Shown here: piece after piece, positions 8,034 through 19,046 of the stretch
Layout of the letters: every line of letters starts with the position of its first letter
Numbering within the stretch: the stretch's first letter is position 1
From: a bacterium
GTDB lineage: Bacteria; Planctomycetota; JAFGQW01
Direction: 5' to 3'
Length of the DNA: 64,000 nt
Assembly (NCBI GenBank): GCA_030426805.1
Contig: JAUHXU010000003.1
Location: 62,001 to 126,000 of the forward strand
The notes under the pieces: generated by a model
Database searches by the model: none
The model's input: only the letters and a program-made list of their open reading frames with translations
What the model was told of the DNA's origin: nothing
Translations under genes and position numbers: made by a program

Positions 8034-9928
8034 GGGGCGGCGCCGCGACGAGCCTGTTCGGCGGCGCCGCGATCGTCGCGCTCGCCGGCTGGGTCGCCGT
8101 ACGTGAGCCGTCACCCGGCCCGCTCGCGTCGCCCCACGCGGGCGTCGCGGCACTCGCCGGCCCCGCGAACTGCGGGGCCTGCCACGGCGAGGGCGGCTTC
8201 ACGAACAAGTGCCTCGCGTGCCACGGCGAAATCCGGGAGCAAGTCGAGAGCGGTGCGGGGTATCACGGCGCGAAGTGGCGCGACGGCGAGCGCGACTGCG
8301 CGGCGTGCCACGGCGAGCACTACGGCGGCGCGTTCCCGCTCGTCAACGACGTCAGCTGGCAACGCGAGGACCCCGCCGCCTTCGATCACGGCCACGTCGC
8401 GTTCGGACTCACCGGCGCGCATGCCGAACTCGGTTGCCCGCAATGTCACCGCCCGGCGTTCGCCGGCGACGCCTGGCCCACCGCGACGGGTGCGCACGCG
8501 CCACGGGCGTCGTCGTTCCTCGGCCTCACGCAGGCGTGCATCCGTTGCCACGAGGACACGCACGGCGCGGCGACCCACGGTCGTTGCACCGAGTGCCACG
8601 ACCAGTGCTCCTTCGAGGCCGGGCGATTCGACCACGCGCGCGTCTTCGCACTCGAGGGGGCACACGCGACCGTGGCCTGCGAGGCGTGCCACCGTGGGTG
8701 GCGACGCGGCGCGCCCTCGACGAACGAACCGGCGATGCCGTTTGACCGCGTTGCGGGTCGGCGGTGCGAGCAGTGTCACACGTCGCCGCACACCGCACCG
8801 AACGAAGCAGGCTTCGGCGCCGAGTGCCGGCAGTGCCACACGACGTCGCGGTTCACGCCGCACACGTTCGCCGCGAACGCACATCCCGAGCGCTTTCCGC
8901 TCCGAGGCGCGCACGCGACGATCACGTGTGCGGCATGCCACGGCCGCGCGGAGCCACTCGCCGACGTCTCGCCGCGCGCGTGCGTCACGTGCCACACGAA
9001 CCCGCACGGCGTCGGCGGCACCGAGATGCCGCTCGCGAACGCGAACGACTGTGCCTCCTGCCACCGCGAGGATTCGTGGCGGCTCACCGCGGCGGTCGCG
9101 GCGATTCACGCCGACCGCGGCTTCCCGCTCGCGGGCGCCCACGCATCGGTCGACTGTCGGGCGTGCCACCGGCCGGGGCACGCGTTGCCCGCACGCGCCG
9201 CGACCCGCTGCGATGCGTGCCACACCTCGCCGCACACGACCGCGTTCGAGGGCGACTGCACGTCGTGTCACCGGCTCGACGACGCCGCGTGGCAGCCCGG
9301 CGCGCGCACGCGCATGCGGGTCGCCGATCACGCGCGCACCGGCTTCCCGCTCACGGCACCACACGAGCGACTCGCATGCGACGCGTGCCATCGTGCCGAA
9401 CCGGCGGTGCCGTACGCGACCCGCTTCCCCGGACGCACGCCCGACGACTGCGCCGCATGCCACCGCGATCCGCACGCCGGCCAGTTCGCCGGCCGCACCA
9501 ACGGCTGCCGGGCCTGCCATGCCGCGACCCACTTCATGCCGTCGACGTTCGGCCACGCCGAGCACGACGCGTTCCCGCTCACCGGCGGGCACGCCGGCGT
9601 CGCGTGCGTGCGGTGCCACGTGCCGGATGCCGCGGGCGTCCGGCGATTCCAGGGCACGCCGCGCGATTGCCGCGCATGCCACGCGGATCCGCATCGCGGT
9701 CAGCTGACCGACCGTTCGGCCAGCTGCACGCGTTGTCACACGAGCACGGAGCGCTGGAGCGCCGACGGGTTCGATCACGCGACGCACAGCCGCTTCCCGC
9801 TCGTCGGCGTTCACCAGGGCGTCGCCTGCCGGGCCTGTCACGTCGAGCGCCGCGCGCCCGACGGATCGCGCTTCGTGCACTACCGCCCGCTGGGCACTCG
9901 TTGCAAGGACTGTCACCGTGTGCGATGA
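8030..9928 (+). CDS. 23-heme c-type cytochrome, membrane-anchored, periplasmic
   Basis: The 632-residue protein starts at a GTG that overlaps the previous stop. A single N-terminal hydrophobic segment (about residues 7-23) serves as export signal or anchor. I count 23 CxxCH motifs, roughly one per 27 residues, starting at NCGACHGE and ending at RCKDCHRVR near the C terminus. Recurring units such as FPLTGAHA-x4-C-x2-CH and CHTSPH indicate tandem duplication and supply extra His for bis-His ligation. Such heme density is typical of periplasmic nanowire-like cytochromes that shuttle electrons over long distances. Maturation needs the cytochrome c assembly machinery, which is not in the window. 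It is followed, with an 11-nt overlap, by a 13-heme cytochrome. Confidence 0.92.
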   Translation: MRGGAATSLFGGAAIVALAGWVAVREPSPGPLASPHAGVAALAGPANCGACHGEGGFTNKCLACHGEIREQVESGAGYHGAKWRDGERDCAACHGEHYGGAFPLVNDVSWQREDPAAFDHGHVAFGLTGAHAELGCPQCHRPAFAGDAWPTATGAHAPRASSFLGLTQACIRCHEDTHGAATHGRCTECHDQCSFEAGRFDHARVFALEGAHATVACEACHRGWRRGAPSTNEPAMPFDRVAGRRCEQCHTSPHTAPNEAGFGAECRQCHTTSRFTPHTFAANAHPERFPLRGAHATITCAACHGRAEPLADVSPRACVTCHTNPHGVGGTEMPLANANDCASCHREDSWRLTAAVAAIHADRGFPLAGAHASVDCRACHRPGHALPARAATRCDACHTSPHTTAFEGDCTSCHRLDDAAWQPGARTRMRVADHARTGFPLTAPHERLACDACHRAEPAVPYATRFPGRTPDDCAACHRDPHAGQFAGRTNGCRACHAATHFMPSTFGHAEHDAFPLTGGHAGVACVRCHVPDAAGVRRFQGTPRDCRACHADPHRGQLTDRSASCTRCHTSTERWSADGFDHATHSRFPLVGVHQGVACRACHVERRAPDGSRFVHYRPLGTRCKDCHRVR

Positions 9929-11030
9929 CCACGAATTCCCCACCGGATCGACCGGTAAGCCGGCGACGATCGTCGCGCTGATCGGCATGACCGGCCTCGT
10001 CGCGATGCTCGTGACGGCCGCGTGTCGCACGATTCAGGACCCGGTGCCGTCGCATGCGTGGGACGACGCCCGCTTCGGCCCGCTCGTCCCGCACGACTCG
10101 TTCCCCGGCGACTGTGGCCTCTGCCACATCCCCGAGCGCTGGGACGAACTCCGCGAGGACTTCGCGTTCGATCACGAGGCGGAGACCGGCGTCGCGCTCG
10201 AGGGCGCGCATGCGCAGGCGGCCTGCCTGCGGTGCCACAACGACCGCGGACCGGTGAAGCAATACGTCTCGCGCGGCTGCTCGGGGTGCCACGTCGACCC
10301 CCACGAGAGCCGGCTCGGAAACGACTGCGCGCACTGCCACCACCAGCTCGACTGGCGCCCGACCGGCATGATCGCCGAGCACGCGACGACGCGGTTCCCG
10401 CTGACGGGCGCGCACGCCGGCATCGCCTGCGACGCGTGCCATCGTCGCGCGAAGCTCGGTGACTTCCGTGGCGAGCCGACCGAGTGCCACCTGTGCCACA
10501 TGGACGATCTCGCGCGCGCGACCGACCCGGACCACCGACAGAGCGGACTGATCCGCGACTGCCAGCGCTGCCACGCGACGACCTCGTGGTCCGGCGCGGC
10601 GTTCGACCACACGACGTTCCCGCTGACCGGCGCCCACGCGCGGGCCGACTGCCTCGACTGCCACGTCGGGGGACGCTATCGCGGCACGCCGCGCGCCTGT
10701 GTCGCGTGCCACCAGCAGGAGTATCAGCAGACGACGAACCCGAACCACGTGACCGCGCAGTTCCCGACGACGTGCGAGGTGTGCCACTCGACGGTCGCGT
10801 GGCGCCCGGCGAGCTTCAACCACGACCCGTACTTCCCGATCTCGAGCGGCGACCACTCCGGGCTCTCGTGCATCGACTGCCACCCGGGCAACAACTACAA
10901 CACGTTCAGCTGCATCACCTGCCACCCGCACCGCCGTTCGGAGATGGACGACGAACACCGCGGCGTGCCCGGCTACACCTACATGTCGGCCGCGTGTTTC
11001 CAGTGTCACCCGCGGGGGCGTGAACGATGA
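9918..11030 (+). CDS. 13-heme c-type cytochrome, probable lipoprotein
   Basis: The 370-residue product starts at a GTG at 9918; the ATG at 9925 is out of frame and closes at once. The N-terminal hydrophobic stretch (IVALIGMTGLVAMLVTAAC) ends in a lipobox-like sequence, so lipid attachment at Cys36 is plausible although Thr at -3 is unusual. There are 13 CxxCH motifs, from CGLCH to CFQCH, with repeated units FPLTGAHA-x-A-x-C-x2-CH like those in the upstream 23-heme protein, so the two are related by duplication. In known porin-cytochrome conduits an MtrA-like decaheme protein inserts into a beta-barrel. This protein lies directly before a barrel gene (ATGA overlap) and would fit that role, by analogy only. 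Confidence 0.9.
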   Translation: MCDDHEFPTGSTGKPATIVALIGMTGLVAMLVTAACRTIQDPVPSHAWDDARFGPLVPHDSFPGDCGLCHIPERWDELREDFAFDHEAETGVALEGAHAQAACLRCHNDRGPVKQYVSRGCSGCHVDPHESRLGNDCAHCHHQLDWRPTGMIAEHATTRFPLTGAHAGIACDACHRRAKLGDFRGEPTECHLCHMDDLARATDPDHRQSGLIRDCQRCHATTSWSGAAFDHTTFPLTGAHARADCLDCHVGGRYRGTPRACVACHQQEYQQTTNPNHVTAQFPTTCEVCHSTVAWRPASFNHDPYFPISSGDHSGLSCIDCHPGNNYNTFSCITCHPHRRSEMDDEHRGVPGYTYMSAACFQCHPRGRER

Positions 11031-12649
11031 GCCGCGCCATTGCCCTCCTCGCCCTCGTCGTTGCCGGGGGCGTGAACGCGCAGGACGCCGCGACGCGTGC
11101 GGTCGACGTCGCGATCGTCTACGCAGCCGGCGGCGGCTACTACCTCGACGGCGGCACGGACCAGGCCCTGCGCCCCGGACTCGAGGGCGTCGTGCGCGGC
11201 GACGGCGGCGTCGTCGGCACGGTGCGCATCCGGAGTGCGTCGCGCACGTCGGCGTTCGTCACGGTCGTGCGTCGCACCGGCACCCGCGCACCGCGCGTGG
11301 GCGATCGCGTCGGGTTCACGATCGCGGTCGTCGCGCCGGCGCCGACCGAGCAGACCAAACCCGACGAGCCGTTCACACCGTTGCTGGCGCCGGCGCCGAA
11401 CACCGCGATCGCGCAGACGCGCAACGTGTTTCACGGGGACCTGCGCGCCGGCATCGCCTGGACGCACGACCACGAGGGCGGACGCGAATACGTCTACCCG
11501 CGGCTCGCGTCGTCGGGGTCGGGCGAGCGGATCGGCGGCGGTCCGTGGTCGCTCGAGTGGGATGCGGTGCTCGACACCCGGCTCGGCGACGGCTACGACG
11601 ACCGCGACGACTTCCGGGACCTGCGCTTGCGCGTCGACCAACTCGTCGTGCGTCGGCACTTCGCCGACGACAGCGTCGCGGGGATCGGCCGGATCCAACC
11701 GCTCGCGCTCCCGGGGATCGGTCTGTTCGACGGCATCTACGGCGAGTGGAACGCGAGCGACGCGGTGCGCGTCGGCGGCATCACCGGGCTGCGCCCCGAT
11801 CCGGAGGACCTCGGACTCAGCGGCGACGCGCCGGGCATCGCGGGCTGGTGCGCGATCGACATCGGCTCCCCCGACGCGATGCGCTTCTTCACGGCGTTCG
11901 GCGCGCTCGCGACGTGGTTCGAGGGATCGCCCGATCGCCACGCGGCGTTCGTCGATGCGCGGCTCGTGTCGGCGGCGGGGTGGCGCATCGACATCACGAG
12001 CGAGATCGACCTCTACCGCGGCGACGACGACGAGTCCGGGCTGTCGCTGACGCGCTTCGGCGGCCGCTTCGACCTTCCGCTCGGGGCGGTGTTCGGCGTG
12101 TGGCTCGACGTGCAGCACTTCCAGCTGCCGGACACCCTCGCCGCGCGCTCGACGTTCGACCTCGACGAGACGCTCTACACCTACGGCGAGATCTTCGACA
12201 GTGGCTACCGCCGCACGTCGGTGGGGTTCCGGCAGAATGCCGGCCGCGGCTGGTACTTCGAGGAGGAGGCGACGATCATCGTCGCCGACGACATCGACGA
12301 CCAGTTGCAAGTGCGCCTCACCGTGCGCAAGAACGCGCCGTTCGGGTGGACCGGCACGTCGGCAGACGCGACCGCGTTCAACGTCGTCGGTGCCGATCTC
12401 GACGGCTTCGGCGGGCGCGTCGGCTTCGGCGGCATGATCGCGGAGACGCTCTACGCGCGCCTCGGATACGCGTTCACGCGCGTCGAGTCCACGCTTCCCG
12501 GCCACGACCCGCTGACGAACCACTTCCCGTCGGTCGACCTCGACTGGCGCGTCGCCGCAGCCTGGTCGATCCACTTCCGCCTCGGCACCGCCTTCGGCGA
12601 CGGCACTCGCTCGACCACCGTCGACACCGGCGTCACCTGGCGCTTCTGA
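11027..12649 (+). CDS. Outer-membrane beta-barrel (MtrB-like role proposed)
   Basis: The 540-residue protein has a signal peptide (MSRAIALLALVVAGGVNA, then QD). After a periplasmic-looking N-terminal part of about 110 residues come alternating amphipathic strands rich in Asp, Tyr and Gly (RLGDGYDDRDDFRDLRLRVD, LDVQHFQLPD, YFEEEATIIV). The protein ends in DTGVTWRF, a C-terminal Phe being the usual barrel-assembly signal. No porin family name can be given with certainty. Last gene of the cytochrome operon and coupled to the 13-heme gene by ATGA, it is the natural candidate for the sheath through which electrons cross the outer membrane. MtrB-type barrels are usually somewhat larger, so the analogy is about role, not proven homology. 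Confidence 0.75.
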   Translation: MSRAIALLALVVAGGVNAQDAATRAVDVAIVYAAGGGYYLDGGTDQALRPGLEGVVRGDGGVVGTVRIRSASRTSAFVTVVRRTGTRAPRVGDRVGFTIAVVAPAPTEQTKPDEPFTPLLAPAPNTAIAQTRNVFHGDLRAGIAWTHDHEGGREYVYPRLASSGSGERIGGGPWSLEWDAVLDTRLGDGYDDRDDFRDLRLRVDQLVVRRHFADDSVAGIGRIQPLALPGIGLFDGIYGEWNASDAVRVGGITGLRPDPEDLGLSGDAPGIAGWCAIDIGSPDAMRFFTAFGALATWFEGSPDRHAAFVDARLVSAAGWRIDITSEIDLYRGDDDESGLSLTRFGGRFDLPLGAVFGVWLDVQHFQLPDTLAARSTFDLDETLYTYGEIFDSGYRRTSVGFRQNAGRGWYFEEEATIIVADDIDDQLQVRLTVRKNAPFGWTGTSADATAFNVVGADLDGFGGRVGFGGMIAETLYARLGYAFTRVESTLPGHDPLTNHFPSVDLDWRVAAAWSIHFRLGTAFGDGTRSTTVDTGVTWRF

Positions 12650-12720
12650 CGACGAACGTCCAAGGCCCGCCGAGCGCGACGATCGAACGCGCGGCCGCTC
12701 GCCGCAGCGAGAGGGCCGAC

Positions 12721-12761
12721 AAAAAAAGGGCGCAGCGCCGAGGGGGTTCGGCGGTGCGCCC
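12721..12761 (-). terminator. Rho-independent terminator of VCBS protein gene
   Basis: Read on the minus strand, a 14-bp stem with a single mismatch (arms 12748-12761 and 12728-12741, loop of six) is followed directly by seven T. It lies 39 bp past the stop at 12800, the expected place for the terminator of that gene. Confidence 0.88.
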
Positions 12762-12799
12762 AGTTGATCCCACGGCGGGATCGATGGGAACGGGAGTGG

Positions 12800-14272
12800 T
12801 TACTGGAGCATCAAACGGGCCGGGGCGGAAATCGTCGCGATTCCGGCGGATGCGGTCGCGTCGAACGTGACGAACGCACCGAAGACGACGACGCCGGTGA
12901 ACGGCCCGGCCGGGATGTTCAGGCGCGCGGTGGCGACGCCGCTGGAGCCGAGCGTGCCGATCGAGTCGAGCAGGATCGGGTTGACGCCGGTGGTCAGCGC
13001 GAACAGCGGCGACGGCGTGAGCGGAATCACGCGGTTGTCCGGCAACACGATGCCCGGAGTCGCGGAGAACGAGAGCGCCGCCGCGTAGAGGGTCGCCGCG
13101 TCGGCGGTGCTCTGGAGCAGCAACGGAACCGTCGTGCCCGGGGTGAGCGATGCGCCGGCCGTCAGCGTCGCGACCGCCGCGCCGTTCGCCGTCGTGTTGC
13201 GGAGCACGCTCGCGTCGCCGCTGAACTTGTTCACCGACGCGAGGTCGAGGCGCCCGTCGCCGTCGAGGTCGGCCGCGACGACGTCGTCGGGCCCGGTGCC
13301 GGCCCCGAAGCTCTGCGGGGCGAGGAATCCGCCGGAACCGTTGCCGACGAGCACCGACAGGTTCGCGCCGTTCTCGTTGCCGGTGACGATGTCCGGCACG
13401 CCGTCGCCGTTGAGGTCCGCCGCGGTGATCACGCTCGCCTCGCCGCTGGTCGGGAAGAACGACGGTGCGCTGAAGCCGCCGGTGCCGTCGCCGCGCAACA
13501 CGCTGACGTTCACGTCGTCGCCGTTGCCGGTGACGATGTCGACGCGACCGTCGCCGTCGACGTCGACCGCGGTGATCGCTTCGGGGCGCACGTTGCCGCC
13601 GACCGAGAACGTGCGGGACGTCGCGCTCGCCCCGTTGAGCAGCAGCACGGTGACCGTGCGGGTGTCGTGGTCGGCGGAGACGAGATCGGCATCGCCGTCC
13701 CGATCGACGTCGGCCGCCACGACGTCGCGCGGCTCCTGGCCGACCGGCAGCGTCGCGACGGCGCTGAACGATCCGGCTTGGTTGCGGATCACGGTGACGC
13801 TGTTGCCGTCACGATTCGCAACCGCGATGTCGACGTCGAGGTCGCGATCGAGGTCGAACAGCGCGAGGCCGCGCGGGTTCGCGCCGACCGCGATCGTCAT
13901 CGGCGCCGCGAACGTGCCGTTGCCGTTGTTGAGCAGCACCGAGACGGTGCCGCGGCTGCTGTTCGCGGAGACGATGTCGTGGTCGCCGTCGCGGTCCAAG
14001 TCCGCGGTCTCGAGGCGGTTCGCCCCGGCGACGGTCGCGACCGTGATCGCCGCCGCGAACGTCCCGTTGCCGTTGTTCCGCAGCAGCGCGATCGTGTTCG
14101 CCGGGTCGTAGCTGACGATCAGATCGCGGTCGCCGTCGCCGTCGAAGTCGGCGGCCGCGATGCCGCCGGGATTCGTGCCGAGCAGATAGTTCGTGGCCGG
14201 CGTGAACGTCGGCGACTGGGCCGACGCAGCCGTGGCGAGCGACGCCGCGAGCAGGGTCATGCGCAAGCTCAT
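12800..14272 (-). CDS. Secreted VCBS/FG-GAP repeat protein
   Basis: The 490-residue product starts at the ATG at 14272, which has AGGA 7 nt upstream and begins a signal peptide (MSLRMTLLAASLATAASA). The central part has seven or more repeats of the type ADFDGDGDRDLIVSYD or AADLDGDGRLDLASVN, the Asp-rich calcium-binding loops of FG-GAP/VCBS beta-propeller blades (integrin-alpha-like). The last 130 or so residues are the C-terminal module shared with neighbouring secreted proteins (TLYAAALSFSATPGIVLPDN to the end at ARLMLQ). It is probably a surface or extracellular protein; the ligand is unknown. A canonical terminator follows. It is separated by 200 bp from a paralogue of the same architecture. 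Confidence 0.85.
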   Translation of the reverse strand: MSLRMTLLAASLATAASAQSPTFTPATNYLLGTNPGGIAAADFDGDGDRDLIVSYDPANTIALLRNNGNGTFAAAITVATVAGANRLETADLDRDGDHDIVSANSSRGTVSVLLNNGNGTFAAPMTIAVGANPRGLALFDLDRDLDVDIAVANRDGNSVTVIRNQAGSFSAVATLPVGQEPRDVVAADVDRDGDADLVSADHDTRTVTVLLLNGASATSRTFSVGGNVRPEAITAVDVDGDGRVDIVTGNGDDVNVSVLRGDGTGGFSAPSFFPTSGEASVITAADLNGDGVPDIVTGNENGANLSVLVGNGSGGFLAPQSFGAGTGPDDVVAADLDGDGRLDLASVNKFSGDASVLRNTTANGAAVATLTAGASLTPGTTVPLLLQSTADAATLYAAALSFSATPGIVLPDNRVIPLTPSPLFALTTGVNPILLDSIGTLGSSGVATARLNIPAGPFTGVVVFGAFVTFDATASAGIATISAPARLMLQ

Positions 14273-14472
14273 CGAGGTGTCCTTCCTGTCCTGGATTGCG
14301 GGTGCGAAGCGGAACGCCGGGCCGAACGACTCGGCCGGCGTGAACGCGGAATCGCACATCGCAACGCGCGTGCCGTTCAGGAAGGACCGCGACAAACCGC
14401 GAGAATCGCCGCCTCGGGGGCGGCGCATGCCCCGTCGTTAACGCAAACGCCGCAACACCGTAAGCGGACGGC

Positions 14473-16002
<1,530 letters not shown>

Positions 16003-16054
16003 GTGATTCTCCAAACCAGCGCGACGCCGATCCCGAACGGATCCCGTCGACTCC

Positions 16055-18397
16055 TCATCGCATGCTCGTCTCGGTTTGCCACTGCTCGATCCGCGCGCGG
16101 ATCGCCTCGGCCTCGTCCTCGCGATCGGAGGCGACCAACACGCGACATTGCCGCTCCGCGATCGCGATCCGCGTCATCGGGTCCGCGTCGCCCGCCTCGC
16201 GCGCCACGGTCGCGAGCAGCCGCTCCGCGCGCTCGACCCGATCCATTGCCATCCAGCAATCGACGAGTTCGAGTGCGGCCACGCGCACACGCGGGTCGTC
16301 GAGCCCGCCGCGCGTGCGGAACGCGCGCAACCCGTCGTCGAGGAACGGTTCGGCGAGCTCCGCACGACCGGTCTGCACATAGAGCGACCCGAGGCTGACC
16401 ATCAACGGTGCGAGATCGACGTCGTCCCCGCCATCGAGGCGCGCCCGTTCGACCGACGCCCGAAGCAGCGCCTCCGCCTCGTCCCGGGCGAGGTCGTCAC
16501 CGACCGCGGTCAGCATCGTCGCGAGCCCGGCGGCCCCGCGGAGCACGAGCGGGTGCGAGCCATCGAGCCGCGCACGACGGATCTGCTGCGCCGCCCTCGC
16601 CTCGGTGATCGCACGCGCGACGTCCCCGCGCGTCCACGCGACGCCGGCCAGGTTCGCCCGCGTCTCCGCGACGACGAGGTGCATCGCGCCGAGCCGCGCC
16701 ACCCGCGTCTCGAGTGACTTTGCGTAGAGCTCGGTCGCCGCATCGAGTGCGCCGCGCCGCGCGAACGTCGCCGCGAGGTTGTTCTCGAACTGGGCGGTGA
16801 GCAGGTGATCGGGGCCGAGCACGCGCCGACACGCCGCGAGACCATCGGTCAGGACCGACTCCGCCTCGTCGAGCCGATCGGCCGCGTGCAGCACGACGGC
16901 GAGTTCCCCGGTCCGCTCGAGCACGAACGGCGAGTCCGCGCCCCCGGTCGCGACCGCATCGGCGATCGCCGCGCGGAAGTGCGTGATCGCGTCGTCGTGC
17001 CGCCCCTGCGAGAGGCTGACGCGCGCGATCGTCGTGTGGATCACCGAGCGCACCCTCGGCTCGTCACCGAGCTCTTGCGGCATCCGGGCCGCGGCTCGAG
17101 CCATCGCGTCGCCGACCGTGTAGCCGCCTGCGCCGGAACTCAACACGTCGTCGAGGAAGCGAAACGCCGCGCTGGCGGTGTCGCGTTCCCGCGCCGCGTC
17201 GCGGGCATGGGAGAACGTACCGTAGACGCCCGCCGCCGCCGTCGCCGCGAACAACCCGGCCGCGACGACGCGCGCCCGATTGCGGCCGACGAACCGACGG
17301 GCCCGATACGCGACGCCGCCCTCACGTGCGCTCACCGGACGACGCTCGAGGAACGCGCGGACGTCGCGGCGCAGCGCGTCGACGGACGGGTAGCGCGCAT
17401 CGGGGTCGCGACGAATCGCACGGAGCGCGATCGCGTCGAGGTCGCGACCGCGTCGACCGAGCGACGCGGTCGTGCTCGGGGGCGGCGGCCGCCGAGTCGC
17501 GACCGTCTCGCGAACCTGCGCTGCGTCCATCCCGTCGAGCACGAACGGTCCTCGCCCGGCGAGGAGGCGGTAGAGCAGCAAGCCGAGCGTGTAGACGTCG
17601 GTGGCGGTCGTGATCGGGCCGCCGTCGAGTTGCTCGGGGCTCGCGTGCTCGGGCGTGAACGCCGAGCAGGAACCGCCGCCGTCGAACGTCACTCCTCCGT
17701 CGAGCACGTGGGCGATCCCGAAGTCGAGCAGTTTCACGACGCCGTTGGGTGTGACGAGGATGTTGCACGGCTTCAGATCGCGGTGCACGATCAGTTTGGT
17801 GTGGGAGTAGTTGACGGCGTCGCAGACCGCGAGGAACAGCGCGAGGCGATCGCGCACGCCGAGACCGCGAGACTCGCAGTAGGCGTCGATCGCATCGCCG
17901 GTGACGAACTCCATCACGAGATACGGCAGCCCGTCGGACGCGACGCCGCCGTCGAGCAACCGCGCGATGTTCGGATGATCGAGGTCGGCGAGCGTCTGTC
18001 GCTCGCGACGGAAGCGACGCACGTCGCTGTCGGTGACCGCGTGACGGATCAGCTTGATCGCGACGGTCTTCTCGTACTGATCGTCCGCGCGGACCGCCTT
18101 GAACACGATCCCCATCCCGCCGGTCGCCAGGTGCTCGACGATCCGGTAGGCACCGATCCGGCGCCCGACGAGCCCCTCGGCCGGACGCTCGAGCGCCGCG
18201 AGGTCGATCCGCTCCCCGAGCGCCGGTCGGTCGAGGAAGCCGTCGTCGACCGCGTCGTGCGCGAGCAGACGCTCCACCGCACCCCGCAGCACGACGTCCT
18301 CGCCGCACAACTCGGCCAGACGCGCATCGCGGTTCGTCGGCGTGAGATCGGCCACCGCGTGGAACACGCGCTCGACGCTCGATTCGGTGGTCCTCAT
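16055..18397 (-). CDS. Membrane Ser/Thr protein kinase with C-terminal TPR repeats
   Basis: This is a 780-residue kinase. The Pkn-type kinase domain spans about residues 83-355: glycine loop LATGGMGIVFK, Lys115 in VAIKLI, HRDLKPCNIL with catalytic Asp207, and DFG with Asp225. One transmembrane helix lies at about 377-396. The C-terminal 380 residues form tetratricopeptide-like helical repeats (EAESVLTDGLAACRRVLG, AATELYAKSLETRVARLGAM) that probably sense or recruit partners outside the membrane. Its ATG overlaps the stop of the ECF sigma factor gene (ATGA), so the two are co-translated. This sigma/kinase pair is a frequent arrangement in Planctomycetota. The kinase may tune the activity of the sigma factor, which is inferred from context. 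Confidence 0.92.
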   Translation of the reverse strand: MRTTESSVERVFHAVADLTPTNRDARLAELCGEDVVLRGAVERLLAHDAVDDGFLDRPALGERIDLAALERPAEGLVGRRIGAYRIVEHLATGGMGIVFKAVRADDQYEKTVAIKLIRHAVTDSDVRRFRRERQTLADLDHPNIARLLDGGVASDGLPYLVMEFVTGDAIDAYCESRGLGVRDRLALFLAVCDAVNYSHTKLIVHRDLKPCNILVTPNGVVKLLDFGIAHVLDGGVTFDGGGSCSAFTPEHASPEQLDGGPITTATDVYTLGLLLYRLLAGRGPFVLDGMDAAQVRETVATRRPPPPSTTASLGRRGRDLDAIALRAIRRDPDARYPSVDALRRDVRAFLERRPVSAREGGVAYRARRFVGRNRARVVAAGLFAATAAAGVYGTFSHARDAARERDTASAAFRFLDDVLSSGAGGYTVGDAMARAAARMPQELGDEPRVRSVIHTTIARVSLSQGRHDDAITHFRAAIADAVATGGADSPFVLERTGELAVVLHAADRLDEAESVLTDGLAACRRVLGPDHLLTAQFENNLAATFARRGALDAATELYAKSLETRVARLGAMHLVVAETRANLAGVAWTRGDVARAITEARAAQQIRRARLDGSHPLVLRGAAGLATMLTAVGDDLARDEAEALLRASVERARLDGGDDVDLAPLMVSLGSLYVQTGRAELAEPFLDDGLRAFRTRGGLDDPRVRVAALELVDCWMAMDRVERAERLLATVAREAGDADPMTRIAIAERQCRVLVASDREDEAEAIRARIEQWQTETSMR

Positions 18398-18903
18398 CGG
18401 CCACCCTCCCCGATCGCATTGCGCAGCCATGCGCGCGCAAACCGCCACTCGCGACTGACCGTGCTCCGCGAGACGCCGAGGGCATCGGCGGTCTCGTCGA
18501 GGTCGAGGCCCGCGAAGAAGCGCAGCTCGACGATACGCGCCTTGAGCGGATCCTCGGCGGCGAGGGTGCCGAGTGCTTCGTCGAGCGCGACGAGCGTCGT
18601 CGTGTCGGGCACGGCGGCCGGTTCGACGCGGTCGAGGGGAACACGCTGCCAGCGCCCGCCGCCGCGACACTCGCGCTGACGGCGCCGGGCGTGGTCGACG
18701 AGCACGCGTCGAATCGCACGCGCCGCGGTCGCGACGAACGCGCCCGAACCCGGCTCGGTCCGCTCTGCCCCGGCCAGGCGGAGCCACGCCTCGTGCACGA
18801 CCGCGGTGGGCTGCAGCGTCTGCGATCGCTCCGTCGCCATCACGCGGGCCGCGATCCGACGGAGCTCGCGATACACGCGCGTGGTCAGCGACTCAGTCGA
18901 CAC
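18394..18903 (-). CDS. ECF-type RNA polymerase sigma factor (Sigma70_ECF group)
   Basis: The product is 169 residues from the GTG at 18903. An ATG at 19017 would give 207 residues but would leave almost no room for the divergent promoter. Region 2 is visible as YRELRRIAARVMATE with LQPTAVVHEAWLRLAG. Region 4 ends in LKARIVELRFFAGLDLDETA, then a helix-turn-helix (ALGVSRSTVSREWRFARAWL). This sequence style is that of the ECF-like group expanded in Planctomycetota, which pairs with Pkn kinases rather than classical anti-sigma factors. It is encoded just before, and overlaps, the TPR kinase gene. Its own promoter targets are not evident in the window. Confidence 0.88.
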   Translation of the reverse strand: MSTESLTTRVYRELRRIAARVMATERSQTLQPTAVVHEAWLRLAGAERTEPGSGAFVATAARAIRRVLVDHARRRQRECRGGGRWQRVPLDRVEPAAVPDTTTLVALDEALGTLAAEDPLKARIVELRFFAGLDLDETADALGVSRSTVSREWRFARAWLRNAIGEGGR

Positions 18904-19046
18904 AGACGTCTCTTTTTTGGAATCGGGGCGAGAGATCCTCAGGATTTCTGACACCGCGTGCGGCGCGCTGACGCGTACGGGAGTTAACCTCGTAAGCACT
19001 GTTAAGCAATGCCGCATCGGTGCAGGGAGCGAAGACAGTAGTAGGC

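Noticed and set aside
14408..14424. GCCGCC-TCGGG-GGCGGC hairpin between the two VCBS genes as a terminator
   Set aside because: The stem is perfect but short and has no T run on either strand. Such hairpins are expected by chance at this base composition.
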